Below are positions 23,193 through 30,551 of a stretch of DNA of 64,000 nt, piece by piece. The stretch lies in assembly GCF_000444875.1 (NCBI RefSeq), contig NC_021985.1:1240001-1304000 (forward strand), read 5' to 3'. Under the pieces are notes generated by a model that had not been told where the DNA came from, ran no database searches, and worked only from the letters and a program-made list of their open reading frames with translations. The stretch is from Streptomyces collinus Tu 365 (GTDB lineage: Bacteria; Actinomycetota; Actinomycetes; Streptomycetales; Streptomycetaceae). The position numbers were made by a program, and so were the translations under genes. How positions within the stretch are numbered: the first letter of the stretch is position 1; each line of letters starts with the position of its first letter.

Positions 23193-24149
23193 GTGCCTGA
23201 GTCCCGCCTGCGCCGTGTCGCCGTTCTCGTGCTCGAAGGGGCCAAGCCGCTCGACGTGGGCATCCCGGCACAGGTGTTCACGACCCGCGCCAGCATGCCG
23301 TACGAGGTACGGGTCTGCGGTGCCGCGCCCGGTCTCGTGACCGGTGGTGACGGGCTGTCGTACCACGCGGCGCACGGCCTGGACGCGCTGGAGTGGGCGG
23401 ACATCGTCTTCATCCCCGGCTACCGCTTCCCGGACCGCGAGGACCCGCCGCCTCCCGTCGTGGACGCGCTGGTCGCCGCCCACCGCCGGGGCGCACGGCT
23501 CGCCGCCATCTCCACCGGCGCCTTCGCGCTCGCGGCCACCGGTCTGCTCGACGGCCGGCGCGCCACCACCCACTGGCACTACGCCCGGGCGCTGGCGGCG
23601 AAGCACCCGCTCGTCCGGGTCGACGAGAACGTGCTGTTCGTCGACGAGGGCAGCGTGCTGACGTCGGCGGGCGCCGCGTCGGGCATCGACCTGTGCCTGC
23701 ACATCCTGCGCGGCGACCTGGGCGTCGCCGCCTCGAACCACGCGGCCCGGCGCCTGGTCGCGGCACCGTACCGCAGCGGCGGCCAGGCCCAGTACGTGCC
23801 GCGCAGCGTGCCCGAGCCGCTCGGCGAGCGGTTCGCCGCCACCCGCGAGTGGGCACTGCACCGGCTCGGCGAGCCGCTCGGCCTCGACGCGCTGGCCCGG
23901 CACGCCGGGGTGTCGGCGCGCACGTTCTCCCGTCGGTTCGCCGAGGACACCGGGTACACGCCCATGCAGTGGGTCATGCGCGCCCGCATCGACATGGCCA
24001 GGGAGCTGCTGGAGCGTTCGGAGCGCAGCGTGGAGCAGATCGCCGCCGACGTCGGTCTGGGCACCGGCGCGAACCTGCGGCTGCACTTCCAGCGCATCCT
24101 CGGCACCACCCCGAGCGACTACCGGCGCACCTTCGCGCAGGGCGAGTAG
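23193..24149 (+). CDS. GlxA-type transcriptional regulator (DJ-1/PfpI-like domain + AraC HTH)
   Basis: A 318-residue protein. Residues about 8-175 form a class I glutamine amidotransferase-like (DJ-1/PfpI) domain (RVAVLVLEGAKPLDVGIPAQVF, then IVFIPGYRFPD, ISTGAFALAATGLLDGRRATTHW). Residues about 210-315 are the AraC double HTH (LGLDALARHAGVSARTFSRRF, EDTGYTPMQWVMRARIDMARELLERS, IAADVGLGTGANLRLHFQRILGTTPSDYRRTF). In DJ-1 enzymes a cysteine sits at the nucleophile elbow; here it is STGAF, so the domain is a sensor, not an enzyme. GTG 23193 is chosen because translation upstream loses similarity. Confidence 0.88.
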   Translation: MPESRLRRVAVLVLEGAKPLDVGIPAQVFTTRASMPYEVRVCGAAPGLVTGGDGLSYHAAHGLDALEWADIVFIPGYRFPDREDPPPPVVDALVAAHRRGARLAAISTGAFALAATGLLDGRRATTHWHYARALAAKHPLVRVDENVLFVDEGSVLTSAGAASGIDLCLHILRGDLGVAASNHAARRLVAAPYRSGGQAQYVPRSVPEPLGERFAATREWALHRLGEPLGLDALARHAGVSARTFSRRFAEDTGYTPMQWVMRARIDMARELLERSERSVEQIAADVGLGTGANLRLHFQRILGTTPSDYRRTFAQGE

Positions 24150-24249
24150 CCGGCGGCTGGCGCGATCCTTTCGAACCATGGCGATCGCGCCGCTGTCCCG
24201 TCCGGGGCGCCGCACGCGACCCTGGTGGCGAACCGAAGGGACACCATTC

Positions 24250-25248
24250 ATGACGCGTATCGCCATCAACGGATTCGGCCGCATCGGACGCAATGTGCTG
24301 CGCGCCCTGCTCGAACGCGACAGCGACCTCGAGGTCGTGGCCGTGAACGACCTCACGGAGCCCGCCACCCTCGCGCGGCTCCTCGCCTACGACACGACGG
24401 CCGGCCGGCTCGGCCGCCCGGTGACCGTCGACGGGGACACCCTCGTCGTGGACGGCCGTCGCATCAAGGTGCTCGCCGAGCGTGAGCCGGGCAAGCTGCC
24501 CTGGGCCGAACTCGGCGTGGACATCGCGCTGGAGGCGACCGGCCGCTTCACCTCGGCCGAGGCCGCCCGCGCCCACCTCGACGCGGGCGCGAAGAAGGTG
24601 CTCGTCAGCGCGCCGTCCGACGGCGCCGACGTCACCCTCGCGTTCGGGGTCAACACCGACGCCTACGACGCGGACCTGCACACGGTCGTCTCGAACGCCT
24701 CGTGCACCACCAACGCGCTCGCGCCGCTGGCCGCCGTGCTCGACGAACTCGCCGGTATCGAGCACGGGTTCATGACGACGGTGCACGCCTACACCCAGGA
24801 GCAGAACCTCCAGGACGGCCCGCACCGCGACGCCCGCCGGGCCCGCGCCGCCGCGGTCAACATCGTGCCCACGAGCACGGGCGCCGCGAAGGCGATCGGC
24901 CTGGTGCTGCCGAACCTCGACGGCAAGCTGTCGGGCGACTCGATCCGGGTGCCGGTCCCCGTGGGCTCCATCGTCGAGCTGAACACGACCGTCGCGCGCG
25001 ACGTGACCCGTGAGGACGTCCTGGCGGCGTACCGCGCGGCGGCCGAGGGGCCGCTCGCCGGGGTCCTGGAGTACTCGGAGGACCCGCTGGTGTCGGCGGA
25101 CATCGTCGGCAACCCGGCCTCCTCGATCTTCGACTCGGCGCTCACCCGCGTCGAAGGCCGTCACGTCAAGGTGGTCGCCTGGTACGACAACGAGTGGGGC
25201 TTCTCCAACCGGGTGATCGACACCCTGCAGCTCCTCGCCGGCCGCTGA
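24250..25248 (+). CDS. gap: Glyceraldehyde-3-phosphate dehydrogenase, type I
   Basis: A 332-residue NAD(P)-dependent GAPDH of glycolysis/gluconeogenesis. NGFGRIGRNVLRAL binds the cofactor. SNASCTTN contains the catalytic Cys152. HAYTQEQNLQDGPHRDARRARAAAVNIVPTSTG, then PVPVGSIVELN and WYDNEWGFSNRVIDT complete the fold; the histidine partner is in the TTVHAYT segment. Compared with glycolytic enzymes, the loop is TQEQNLQDGPHRDARRAR rather than the usual TNDQRLLDLPHKDLRRAR-like text, so it may be a secondary isozyme. It follows the AraC gene by 100 bases and ends in a strong bidirectional hairpin. GAAGGGA precedes ATG 24250. Confidence 0.95.
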   Translation: MTRIAINGFGRIGRNVLRALLERDSDLEVVAVNDLTEPATLARLLAYDTTAGRLGRPVTVDGDTLVVDGRRIKVLAEREPGKLPWAELGVDIALEATGRFTSAEAARAHLDAGAKKVLVSAPSDGADVTLAFGVNTDAYDADLHTVVSNASCTTNALAPLAAVLDELAGIEHGFMTTVHAYTQEQNLQDGPHRDARRARAAAVNIVPTSTGAAKAIGLVLPNLDGKLSGDSIRVPVPVGSIVELNTTVARDVTREDVLAAYRAAAEGPLAGVLEYSEDPLVSADIVGNPASSIFDSALTRVEGRHVKVVAWYDNEWGFSNRVIDTLQLLAGR

Positions 25249-25253
25249 CCGCC

Positions 25254-25286
25254 CGGGACGGCCCCCGCACGCCGGGGGCCGTCCCG
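25254..25286. terminator. Bidirectional hairpin terminator between gap and the PP2C gene
   Basis: A perfect 13-bp stem (25254-25266 with 25274-25286) and 7-base loop lie between the convergent stops at 25248 and 25316. There is no T-run on either side, as is usual for Streptomyces terminators. Confidence 0.82.
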
Positions 25287-25315
25287 CCGCGTCGCGGTCC
25301 CCTGGCCCCGCGCGC

Positions 25316-27430
25316 TCAGCTGCCGGTCGCGCCCCCGGCCAGGTGGTCGCCGCCGCCGTCCAGCGGCAGCGCGCGGGCGACGAGGAGGGCGACGTCGTCG
25401 TGCCCGGCGGGGTCGCGGAGCTGGCGCAGGAGCCGGTCGCAGGTCTCCTCCACGGAGGAGTACGGCGGCGCCAGCAGGCGCAGCAGGTCGGCCAGCCGTT
25501 CGTCGATGGGGTCGTGGCGGGTCTCGACCAGGCCGTCGGTGTACAGGACGAGGTGGTCGCCCGGCTGCAGGTCCAGCGTGGTCGTCTCGAAGGGCACGCC
25601 GCCGACGCCGAGCGGGGTGCCGGTGGGCAGGTCGAGCAGTTCGGGCGGCTTGCCCGCGCGCACCAGCACCGGGGGCAGGTGCCCGGCGGAGGCCACCTGG
25701 ATGCGGCGGTGGTCCGGGTCGTACACGACGTAGACGCAGGTCGCGATGTAGGGATCGAGACCGTGCGTGATCTTGTCGAGGTGGGTGAGGATCCGGGCCG
25801 GGTCCAGGTCCAGGTCGGCGAGGGTGGAGGTGGCGGTGCGCAGCCGGCCCATGGTGGTCGCGGCCGGGATGCCGCTGCCCATGACGTCGCCCACCGTCAG
25901 AACGGTCCGGCCGCCGTCGAGCGGGATGACGTCGTACCAGTCGCCGCCGACCTCGCTGAAGGCCTGGGCGGGCAGATAGCGGGCGGCGACCTCCAGGCCG
26001 GGGTGGTGGGGCGTGAGCTGCGGCAGCAGGCTGCGCTGGAGGGTCTCGGCGGCGCTGCGGATGTGCTGGTGCAGGACCGCGTTGTCGATGCTCAGCGCGG
26101 CGGACGAGGCGAGCTCGCAGGCGAGGGTCAGGTCGTCCTCGTCGAACGGCAGCGGGTTGCGGGCGCGGGCCAGGCCCATGACGCCGATGACCTGGCCGCG
26201 GGCGATGAGCGGGACCGCCATGTCGGTGTGCACCCCGGCCTTGGCGAGCAGACGGGCGGCGTCGGGATCGGTGGCGATCCGGGGGATGTCGCGCCGCTCC
26301 AGATGGGTGATCAGCTGGGGGCGGCCGGTGCGGATGCAGTGGGCCGCCGGGTGGTCGGCGTGGTAGGTGGTGAGGCTGCCGGGCGGAACGATCGCCTCGG
26401 TGGCGTCGGTGGGGTAGGCGGTCTTCACGGCCAGGGCGCGGAACAGCGCCGGGCCCTCGCCGACGTCCCCGCGGCCCGTCTGCAGGACGGAGTCCAGGAG
26501 GTCCACGGCGACCATGTCGGCCAGGTCGGGCACCACGACGTCGGCGAGCTCCCGGGCGGTGCGCTCCACCTCCAGGGTGGTGCCGATCCGCGCCGAGCCC
26601 TTCGCGATCAGGCGCAGGCGCTGCTGGGCCTGGTCGGCCTTCACGGCCGCCCGGTAGCGGTCGGTGACGTCGACCACCACGGTGGCGAGGCCCAGGACGC
26701 TGCCGTGGTGGTCCTCCAGCCGGTAGAACGACGCCGCCCACGCGTGGTCGTGGTCGGGGTCGGCGGCGGTGCGCCCCACCACCTGCTGGTCGACCACCGG
26801 CAGGCCCGAGATCAGGACCTGCCGCATCACGGTCTCCGCGCCGAGGAACGGGGTGCCGGGCAGGATGTCGCGGAAGCCACGGCCGAGGTGCTCGTCCTCG
26901 GGGACGCCGTGCATGGCCGCGAGCGCCGGGTTGATGGCCAGGTACCTCAGGTCGGCGTCGAGGACCGCCAGCCCGATCGGTGCCTGGGTGACCAGCCGGG
27001 TGGACAGGGCCAGGTTGCGCTCCACCTGGCGCAGGGTGGTCCGGTCGGTGGCCAGGCCCAGGGCGTAGTGGTCGCCCTGGTTGTCCGTGAGCCGCATGTT
27101 GCGGAATTCGACCATCCGGGTGCTGCCGTCCTTGTGCCGGACGGGGAAAGCCCCCGCCCAGCCGCGCCCCGTCGCCATCACCTCGGCGAACAGCGTGATC
27201 GCCGCGTCCTGGTGTTCGGGGTGCAGGAGCAGCGGCGCCGCGTACTGCCCGACCGCCTCGCCGCGGGTGTAGCCGAACAGTTCCTCGGCCTGCGGGCTCC
27301 ACATGTCGATCCGGCCGTCGGCCTCCAGCAGCACCGCGGCGACGCCCAGCAGGTCCAGCAGCCCGCTCGGCTCCACCGGGCCGGCCTGCGGAAAATCCGC
27401 CGGCTCCGGGCGCTGCTCCGTTCGCCTCAT
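25316..27430 (-). CDS. PAS-PAS-GAF-PP2C serine/threonine phosphatase (RsbU/SpoIIE-type), copy 1
   Basis: A 704-residue cytoplasmic signalling phosphatase. PAS 1 is about residues 20-135 (LLGVAAVLLEADGRIDMWSPQAEELFGYT), PAS 2 about 140-260 (GLAVLDADLRYLAINPALA), GAF about 275-445 (LADVVVPDLADMVAVDLLD ... AGVHTDMAVPLIARG). The PP2C-type domain (about 470-690) has the metal-site motifs GGDWYDVIPL, VGDVMGSG, LYTDGLVE and HDDVALLVAR. Such proteins dephosphorylate anti-anti-sigma factors to release stress or developmental sigma factors. The start MRRTEQRPE at ATG 27430 is well supported. It is a close paralogue of the gene at 34182-36299. No kinase domain is present. Confidence 0.93.
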   Translation of the reverse strand: MRRTEQRPEPADFPQAGPVEPSGLLDLLGVAAVLLEADGRIDMWSPQAEELFGYTRGEAVGQYAAPLLLHPEHQDAAITLFAEVMATGRGWAGAFPVRHKDGSTRMVEFRNMRLTDNQGDHYALGLATDRTTLRQVERNLALSTRLVTQAPIGLAVLDADLRYLAINPALAAMHGVPEDEHLGRGFRDILPGTPFLGAETVMRQVLISGLPVVDQQVVGRTAADPDHDHAWAASFYRLEDHHGSVLGLATVVVDVTDRYRAAVKADQAQQRLRLIAKGSARIGTTLEVERTARELADVVVPDLADMVAVDLLDSVLQTGRGDVGEGPALFRALAVKTAYPTDATEAIVPPGSLTTYHADHPAAHCIRTGRPQLITHLERRDIPRIATDPDAARLLAKAGVHTDMAVPLIARGQVIGVMGLARARNPLPFDEDDLTLACELASSAALSIDNAVLHQHIRSAAETLQRSLLPQLTPHHPGLEVAARYLPAQAFSEVGGDWYDVIPLDGGRTVLTVGDVMGSGIPAATTMGRLRTATSTLADLDLDPARILTHLDKITHGLDPYIATCVYVVYDPDHRRIQVASAGHLPPVLVRAGKPPELLDLPTGTPLGVGGVPFETTTLDLQPGDHLVLYTDGLVETRHDPIDERLADLLRLLAPPYSSVEETCDRLLRQLRDPAGHDDVALLVARALPLDGGGDHLAGGATGS

Positions 27431-27747
27431 CGCACTCGCTCCTTCCACCTGCCGGCCCCCGCCGGTGTACCCACTCACCGCGCGGATCAGGTGAAACGCT
27501 TTTCCCGCAGGTCAGCACCCCCCATCCACCATGCGGCACGGGGGCGTCGGCGGCCACGGGAGACGCCGGCCCGGCACGCGCACGGCTGCGGCCTGCGGGG
27601 ACGGGCGAGGGGTGCGGCGGGCGGTCAGGCGGGATGCGCGGCGTGCGAGGGCGTGGGCGGGGTGAGCGAGGTCGCGGGCGGGTGCGCGGCGGGCGCGCGG
27701 CGGGCGGTCAGGGACGGACACGCAGCGGCCCGCGGGCGCGCGCGACA

Positions 27748-28122
27748 GCCGGCCCAGACAGGGACACACGGCAGCCCCCGAGAGCGCGCGACAGCCCCTC
27801 AGACAGTGACACACGGCAGCCCGCCAAGGCCCGCGACAGCCGATCGGGCAGGGACACGCGCGGCGGCCCGCGAGGGGGCGCGACAGCCGATCGGGCAGGG
27901 GACACGCGCAGCAGCCCGCGAGGGGCGAGGACGCCCAGCAGCCCGCGAGGGCGGGCGACAGCCGATCGGGCAAGGGACGCGCGCAGCAGCCCGCGAGGGG
28001 CGCAGGCCCGCAGCAGCCCGCGAGGACGCGCGGCGGCCGATCGGGCAACGGACACGCGCGGCGGCCCGCGAGGGGCGAGGACGCGCAGCAGCCCGCGAGG
28101 GCGGGCGACAGCCGGTCGGGCA
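27748..28122. repeat. Minisatellite: seven repeats built on GCCGATCGGGCA, with a 75-bp period in the right half
   Basis: The core GCCGATCGGGCA (or a close variant) starts at 27839, 27886, 27961, 28036 and 28111, with degenerate copies at 27748 and 27794. Spacings are 46, 45, 47, then exactly 75, 75, 75. Each long unit also carries CAGCAGCCCGCGAGG motifs. It fills most of the 711-bp space between the VWA gene stop and the PP2C start. All six frames are largely open, and the 45-47 units break frame, so I judge it non-coding. The flank 27431-27747 holds the PP2C promoter region with an A+T-richer patch near 27490-27510, and otherwise G+C-rich sequence with no visible gene. Confidence 0.85.
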
Positions 28123-28141
28123 GCGGACTCGGGCGGCGCCG

Positions 28142-29329
28142 TCAGGCGGGGACGCGTACCGTCTCCACCCAGTCCGGCGGCTGTGGCGCGCCGGGGCCGA
28201 TCAGGGCGGCGATGACGCGGCAGGGCGGGCGCTCGTCGGGCCAGGGGGTGAGTCCGTCGGTGAGGACGACGACGACACCCGGGCGCTCCCGGGCCGCGAG
28301 CGCCGCCGCGATGCCGACGCGCATGTCCGTGCCGCCACCGCCGCCCAGGGTGATCTGCTCGGCCGACGTCACCCGGGACACCGCCTGCACGTCGGCGTCA
28401 CAGGCGAGCACGGTCACCCGGTTGCCCCGGATGCCCACCTCCCGCAGGACGCCGGTGACCTCGCCGAGCGCGGCGGCGAGTTCCGCGTCGCCCATGGAGC
28501 CGGAGGTGTCGACGACGACGGCGACCCGGGGCAGCGGGCGGCGCAGGCTCGGCAGGACGACGCCGCGCAGCGCCGGGGTGCGGCGCGAGGGGCGGCGGTA
28601 GGTGTAGTCGACGGCTCCGCCGGCCCAGGCGGCGGCTTCCCGGACCGCGCCGGTCAGTGCCCGCCGCCAGTCGACGGTGGGTTCCAGGACCTCGTCGGCC
28701 CAGCGCCGCCAGCCCGCGGGCAGCGAGCCGCGGGCGCGCCGGTGGGCGCGCATCGCCTCGGCGGTCTGCCGGCGCAGGGCCTGCGCCTCCGCGCCGCCCA
28801 GCCGTGCGGGCCCCGCGGACCCGGTCAGTTCCCAGGGCGCGGGGGTGCCATGGGCGCCCGATCCGCAGTCCGGCGTGCGGACGTGCGGCGGCAGCAGGTC
28901 GACGTACGCCTCGAACAGGCCGCCCTCGGGGAGGCCGAAGAGGCGGGGCTCCATCCGCCCCTCGGGCAGGCGCAGGCCGTCGGCGAGGAGGTCGTCGTTG
29001 ATCTCGCAGTCCTGGGCGACGTTGACGCGGTGCGGGTCGCGCTGGGCGGCGGCCGGGAGCCGGTCGGCCCGGCCGTGGTGGTCGCGCAGCAGGTGTGCCG
29101 CCTCGTGCGTCCACACGCCCGCAAGCTCGGGCACCGGGGTCGCGTCGACGAAGGCGGGCGACACGTAGCAGCGCCAGTGCCGGTCCACGCCCATCGTCGG
29201 GACCTCCGCGCTCGCGACGACGGTCAGCGCGTACAGCGCCGAGGCCAGGTACGGCCGGTCGGTCGCGGCCCGGTAGCGGGCGGCGAGCAGTTTGGCCGTG
29301 TCCAGGGCGCGGCGGGCGTCCTCCGTCAT
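28142..29329 (-). CDS. VWA-like protein with N-terminal metallopeptidase-like domain (DUF2201 type), partner of MoxR
   Basis: A 395-residue protein. The N-terminal half has HEAAH (residues 75-79) in GVWTHEAAHLLRDHH, an HExxH zincin-like motif, followed by NVAQDCEINDDLL, which could supply a third ligand; this is the putative metallopeptidase domain often fused to VWA. The C-terminal half has a complete MIDAS: DTSGS (274-278), GGGGTDM and VVVLTDG. ATG 29329 has GAGG eight bases upstream; GTG 29338 is an alternative. It is the last gene of the LRR-ankyrin-MoxR-VWA unit, 10 bases after the MoxR stop. VWA proteins paired with MoxR ATPases act as substrate-recognition or metal-loading partners; the target here is unknown. 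Confidence 0.88.
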   Translation of the reverse strand: MTEDARRALDTAKLLAARYRAATDRPYLASALYALTVVASAEVPTMGVDRHWRCYVSPAFVDATPVPELAGVWTHEAAHLLRDHHGRADRLPAAAQRDPHRVNVAQDCEINDDLLADGLRLPEGRMEPRLFGLPEGGLFEAYVDLLPPHVRTPDCGSGAHGTPAPWELTGSAGPARLGGAEAQALRRQTAEAMRAHRRARGSLPAGWRRWADEVLEPTVDWRRALTGAVREAAAWAGGAVDYTYRRPSRRTPALRGVVLPSLRRPLPRVAVVVDTSGSMGDAELAAALGEVTGVLREVGIRGNRVTVLACDADVQAVSRVTSAEQITLGGGGGTDMRVGIAAALAARERPGVVVVLTDGLTPWPDERPPCRVIAALIGPGAPQPPDWVETVRVPA

Positions 29330-29339
29330 CCCCGGCACC

Positions 29340-30551
29340 TCACCGGCCGGCGCCGGGCAGCGCCCCGGACATCTGGAGCAGGTCCAGGAACCCGTCGATG
29401 CCGGGCGGTACCGGCCAGTCGAGCCGGCGCATCGCCGCGAGGTCGGTGGCGGCCCGGGCGGCCACGTCCGGAACGCCCGCGTCCACGGCCTTGGCCAGGA
29501 CCGCCCAGCCGGCCTCCCAGCGGGGCCGGGTGAGGTCGCTCTGGACGGCCGCGACCACCGCGATGAGGAACGCGAGCTGCCGGTCGCCGCGTTCGGGCAG
29601 CGCGAAGGCGTCCGGGTCGGCGAGGACCCGGTCGGGGTCGGGCAGGTCGAGGTGTTCGAGGTAGGACAGCAGCTCGATGCCCGCGCCGTCGCCGACGGCG
29701 CCGGTGAGCGCTGCGGCCAGCGCCTCGCGGCCCGCCCCGGCCGCGTACCCGGCCGCGAGCAGCGTGAGCGCCATCTCCCAGGTGCGCGGCGACGGCCAGG
29801 ACCGGCCCCGGCTCTCGGCGTCGCCGGGGATGTGGTGGACCAGGCCGGGCCGGGCGGTGAGGAAGCCGGAGACCGCGCCCCGGGCGCGGGCGACCGCGCC
29901 GGGCACCTTGCCCGGGTCGACGACGGGCACGGCCGCCTCGGGCCAGGTGCCGGCCATGCCGCGGGCGACCGTCCGGGGGTCGTGGGTCCATTCGAGGTGC
30001 ACGAACCGGTTGGCGAGCGGCGGGCTGAGGTGCCAGCCGTCCGCCGCGCTGGACGGCGGGTTGGCGGCGGCGACGATGCGCACCGGCTCCGGCAGCACCA
30101 GGCTGCCGACCCGGCGTTCGAGCACCACCCGCAGCAGCGCCGCCTGCACGGCCGGCGGCGCGGAGGAGAGTTCGTCGAAGAAGAGCAGACCCGTGCCGGC
30201 CCGGGCGAGGCGGACCGCCCAGTCCGGTGGGGCCATGGGTACGCCGGTGACGGCCGGGTCGTCGCCCACCACGGGCAGTCCGGCGAAGTCGGACGGTTCG
30301 TGCACGCTGGCGATGACGGTCTCCAGCGGCAGTCCGAGCCCGGCGGCGAGCTGTTCCAGGGCCGCCGACTTGCCGATGCCGGGCTCGCCCCAGAGCAGGA
30401 CCGGCTGATTGGCCGTCACCGCGAGTGCCAGCGCCTCCAGTCGGGGGTTGGCGGCCGGTTCGGTGCGCCGGGTGCGCAGCCTGCGGTTGAGTTCGTCCGC
30501 GGCCGCCAGCGGCCCGGGGACGACGGTCGGGGCGGTGCGGTCGGTGCTCAG
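29340..30551 (-). CDS. MoxR-family AAA+ ATPase
   Basis: About 403 residues. Walker A is GEPGIGKS (about 55-62), Walker B LLFFDELSSA, sensor 1 IVAAANPPS, arginine-finger region NRFVHLEW, and a lid/sensor 2 region RSWPSPRTWEMAL: a complete AAA+ module of the MoxR type, which works with VWA proteins in chaperone-like maturation. There is no ATG/GTG/TTG between 30551 and the Walker A region except one GTG that would trim the fold. The best start is an unusual CTG at 30551, inside CTGA overlapping the ankyrin stop, with GAGGAG eight bases upstream. ATG 30626 or 30635 would overlap the ankyrin gene by about 80-90 bases. Confidence 0.88.
   Translation of the reverse strand: MSTDRTAPTVVPGPLAAADELNRRLRTRRTEPAANPRLEALALAVTANQPVLLWGEPGIGKSAALEQLAAGLGLPLETVIASVHEPSDFAGLPVVGDDPAVTGVPMAPPDWAVRLARAGTGLLFFDELSSAPPAVQAALLRVVLERRVGSLVLPEPVRIVAAANPPSSAADGWHLSPPLANRFVHLEWTHDPRTVARGMAGTWPEAAVPVVDPGKVPGAVARARGAVSGFLTARPGLVHHIPGDAESRGRSWPSPRTWEMALTLLAAGYAAGAGREALAAALTGAVGDGAGIELLSYLEHLDLPDPDRVLADPDAFALPERGDRQLAFLIAVVAAVQSDLTRPRWEAGWAVLAKAVDAGVPDVAARAATDLAAMRRLDWPVPPGIDGFLDLLQMSGALPGAGR

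Noticed and set aside
27431..27530. SigB-type promoter for PP2C copy 1
   Set aside because: GGGTAC and GTTT are present on the minus strand but are 21 bases apart, too far for the usual 14-16 spacing.
27748..28122. CRISPR array
   Set aside because: Repeats are contiguous and imperfect, with units of 45-47 and 75 bp and no unique spacers. No cas genes are in the window.
25343..29533. Very long open frame on the plus strand opposite the PP2C and VWA genes
   Set aside because: In DNA of this G+C content long antisense frames are common. The protein is low complexity and matches no family, while the minus-strand genes have full domain sets.
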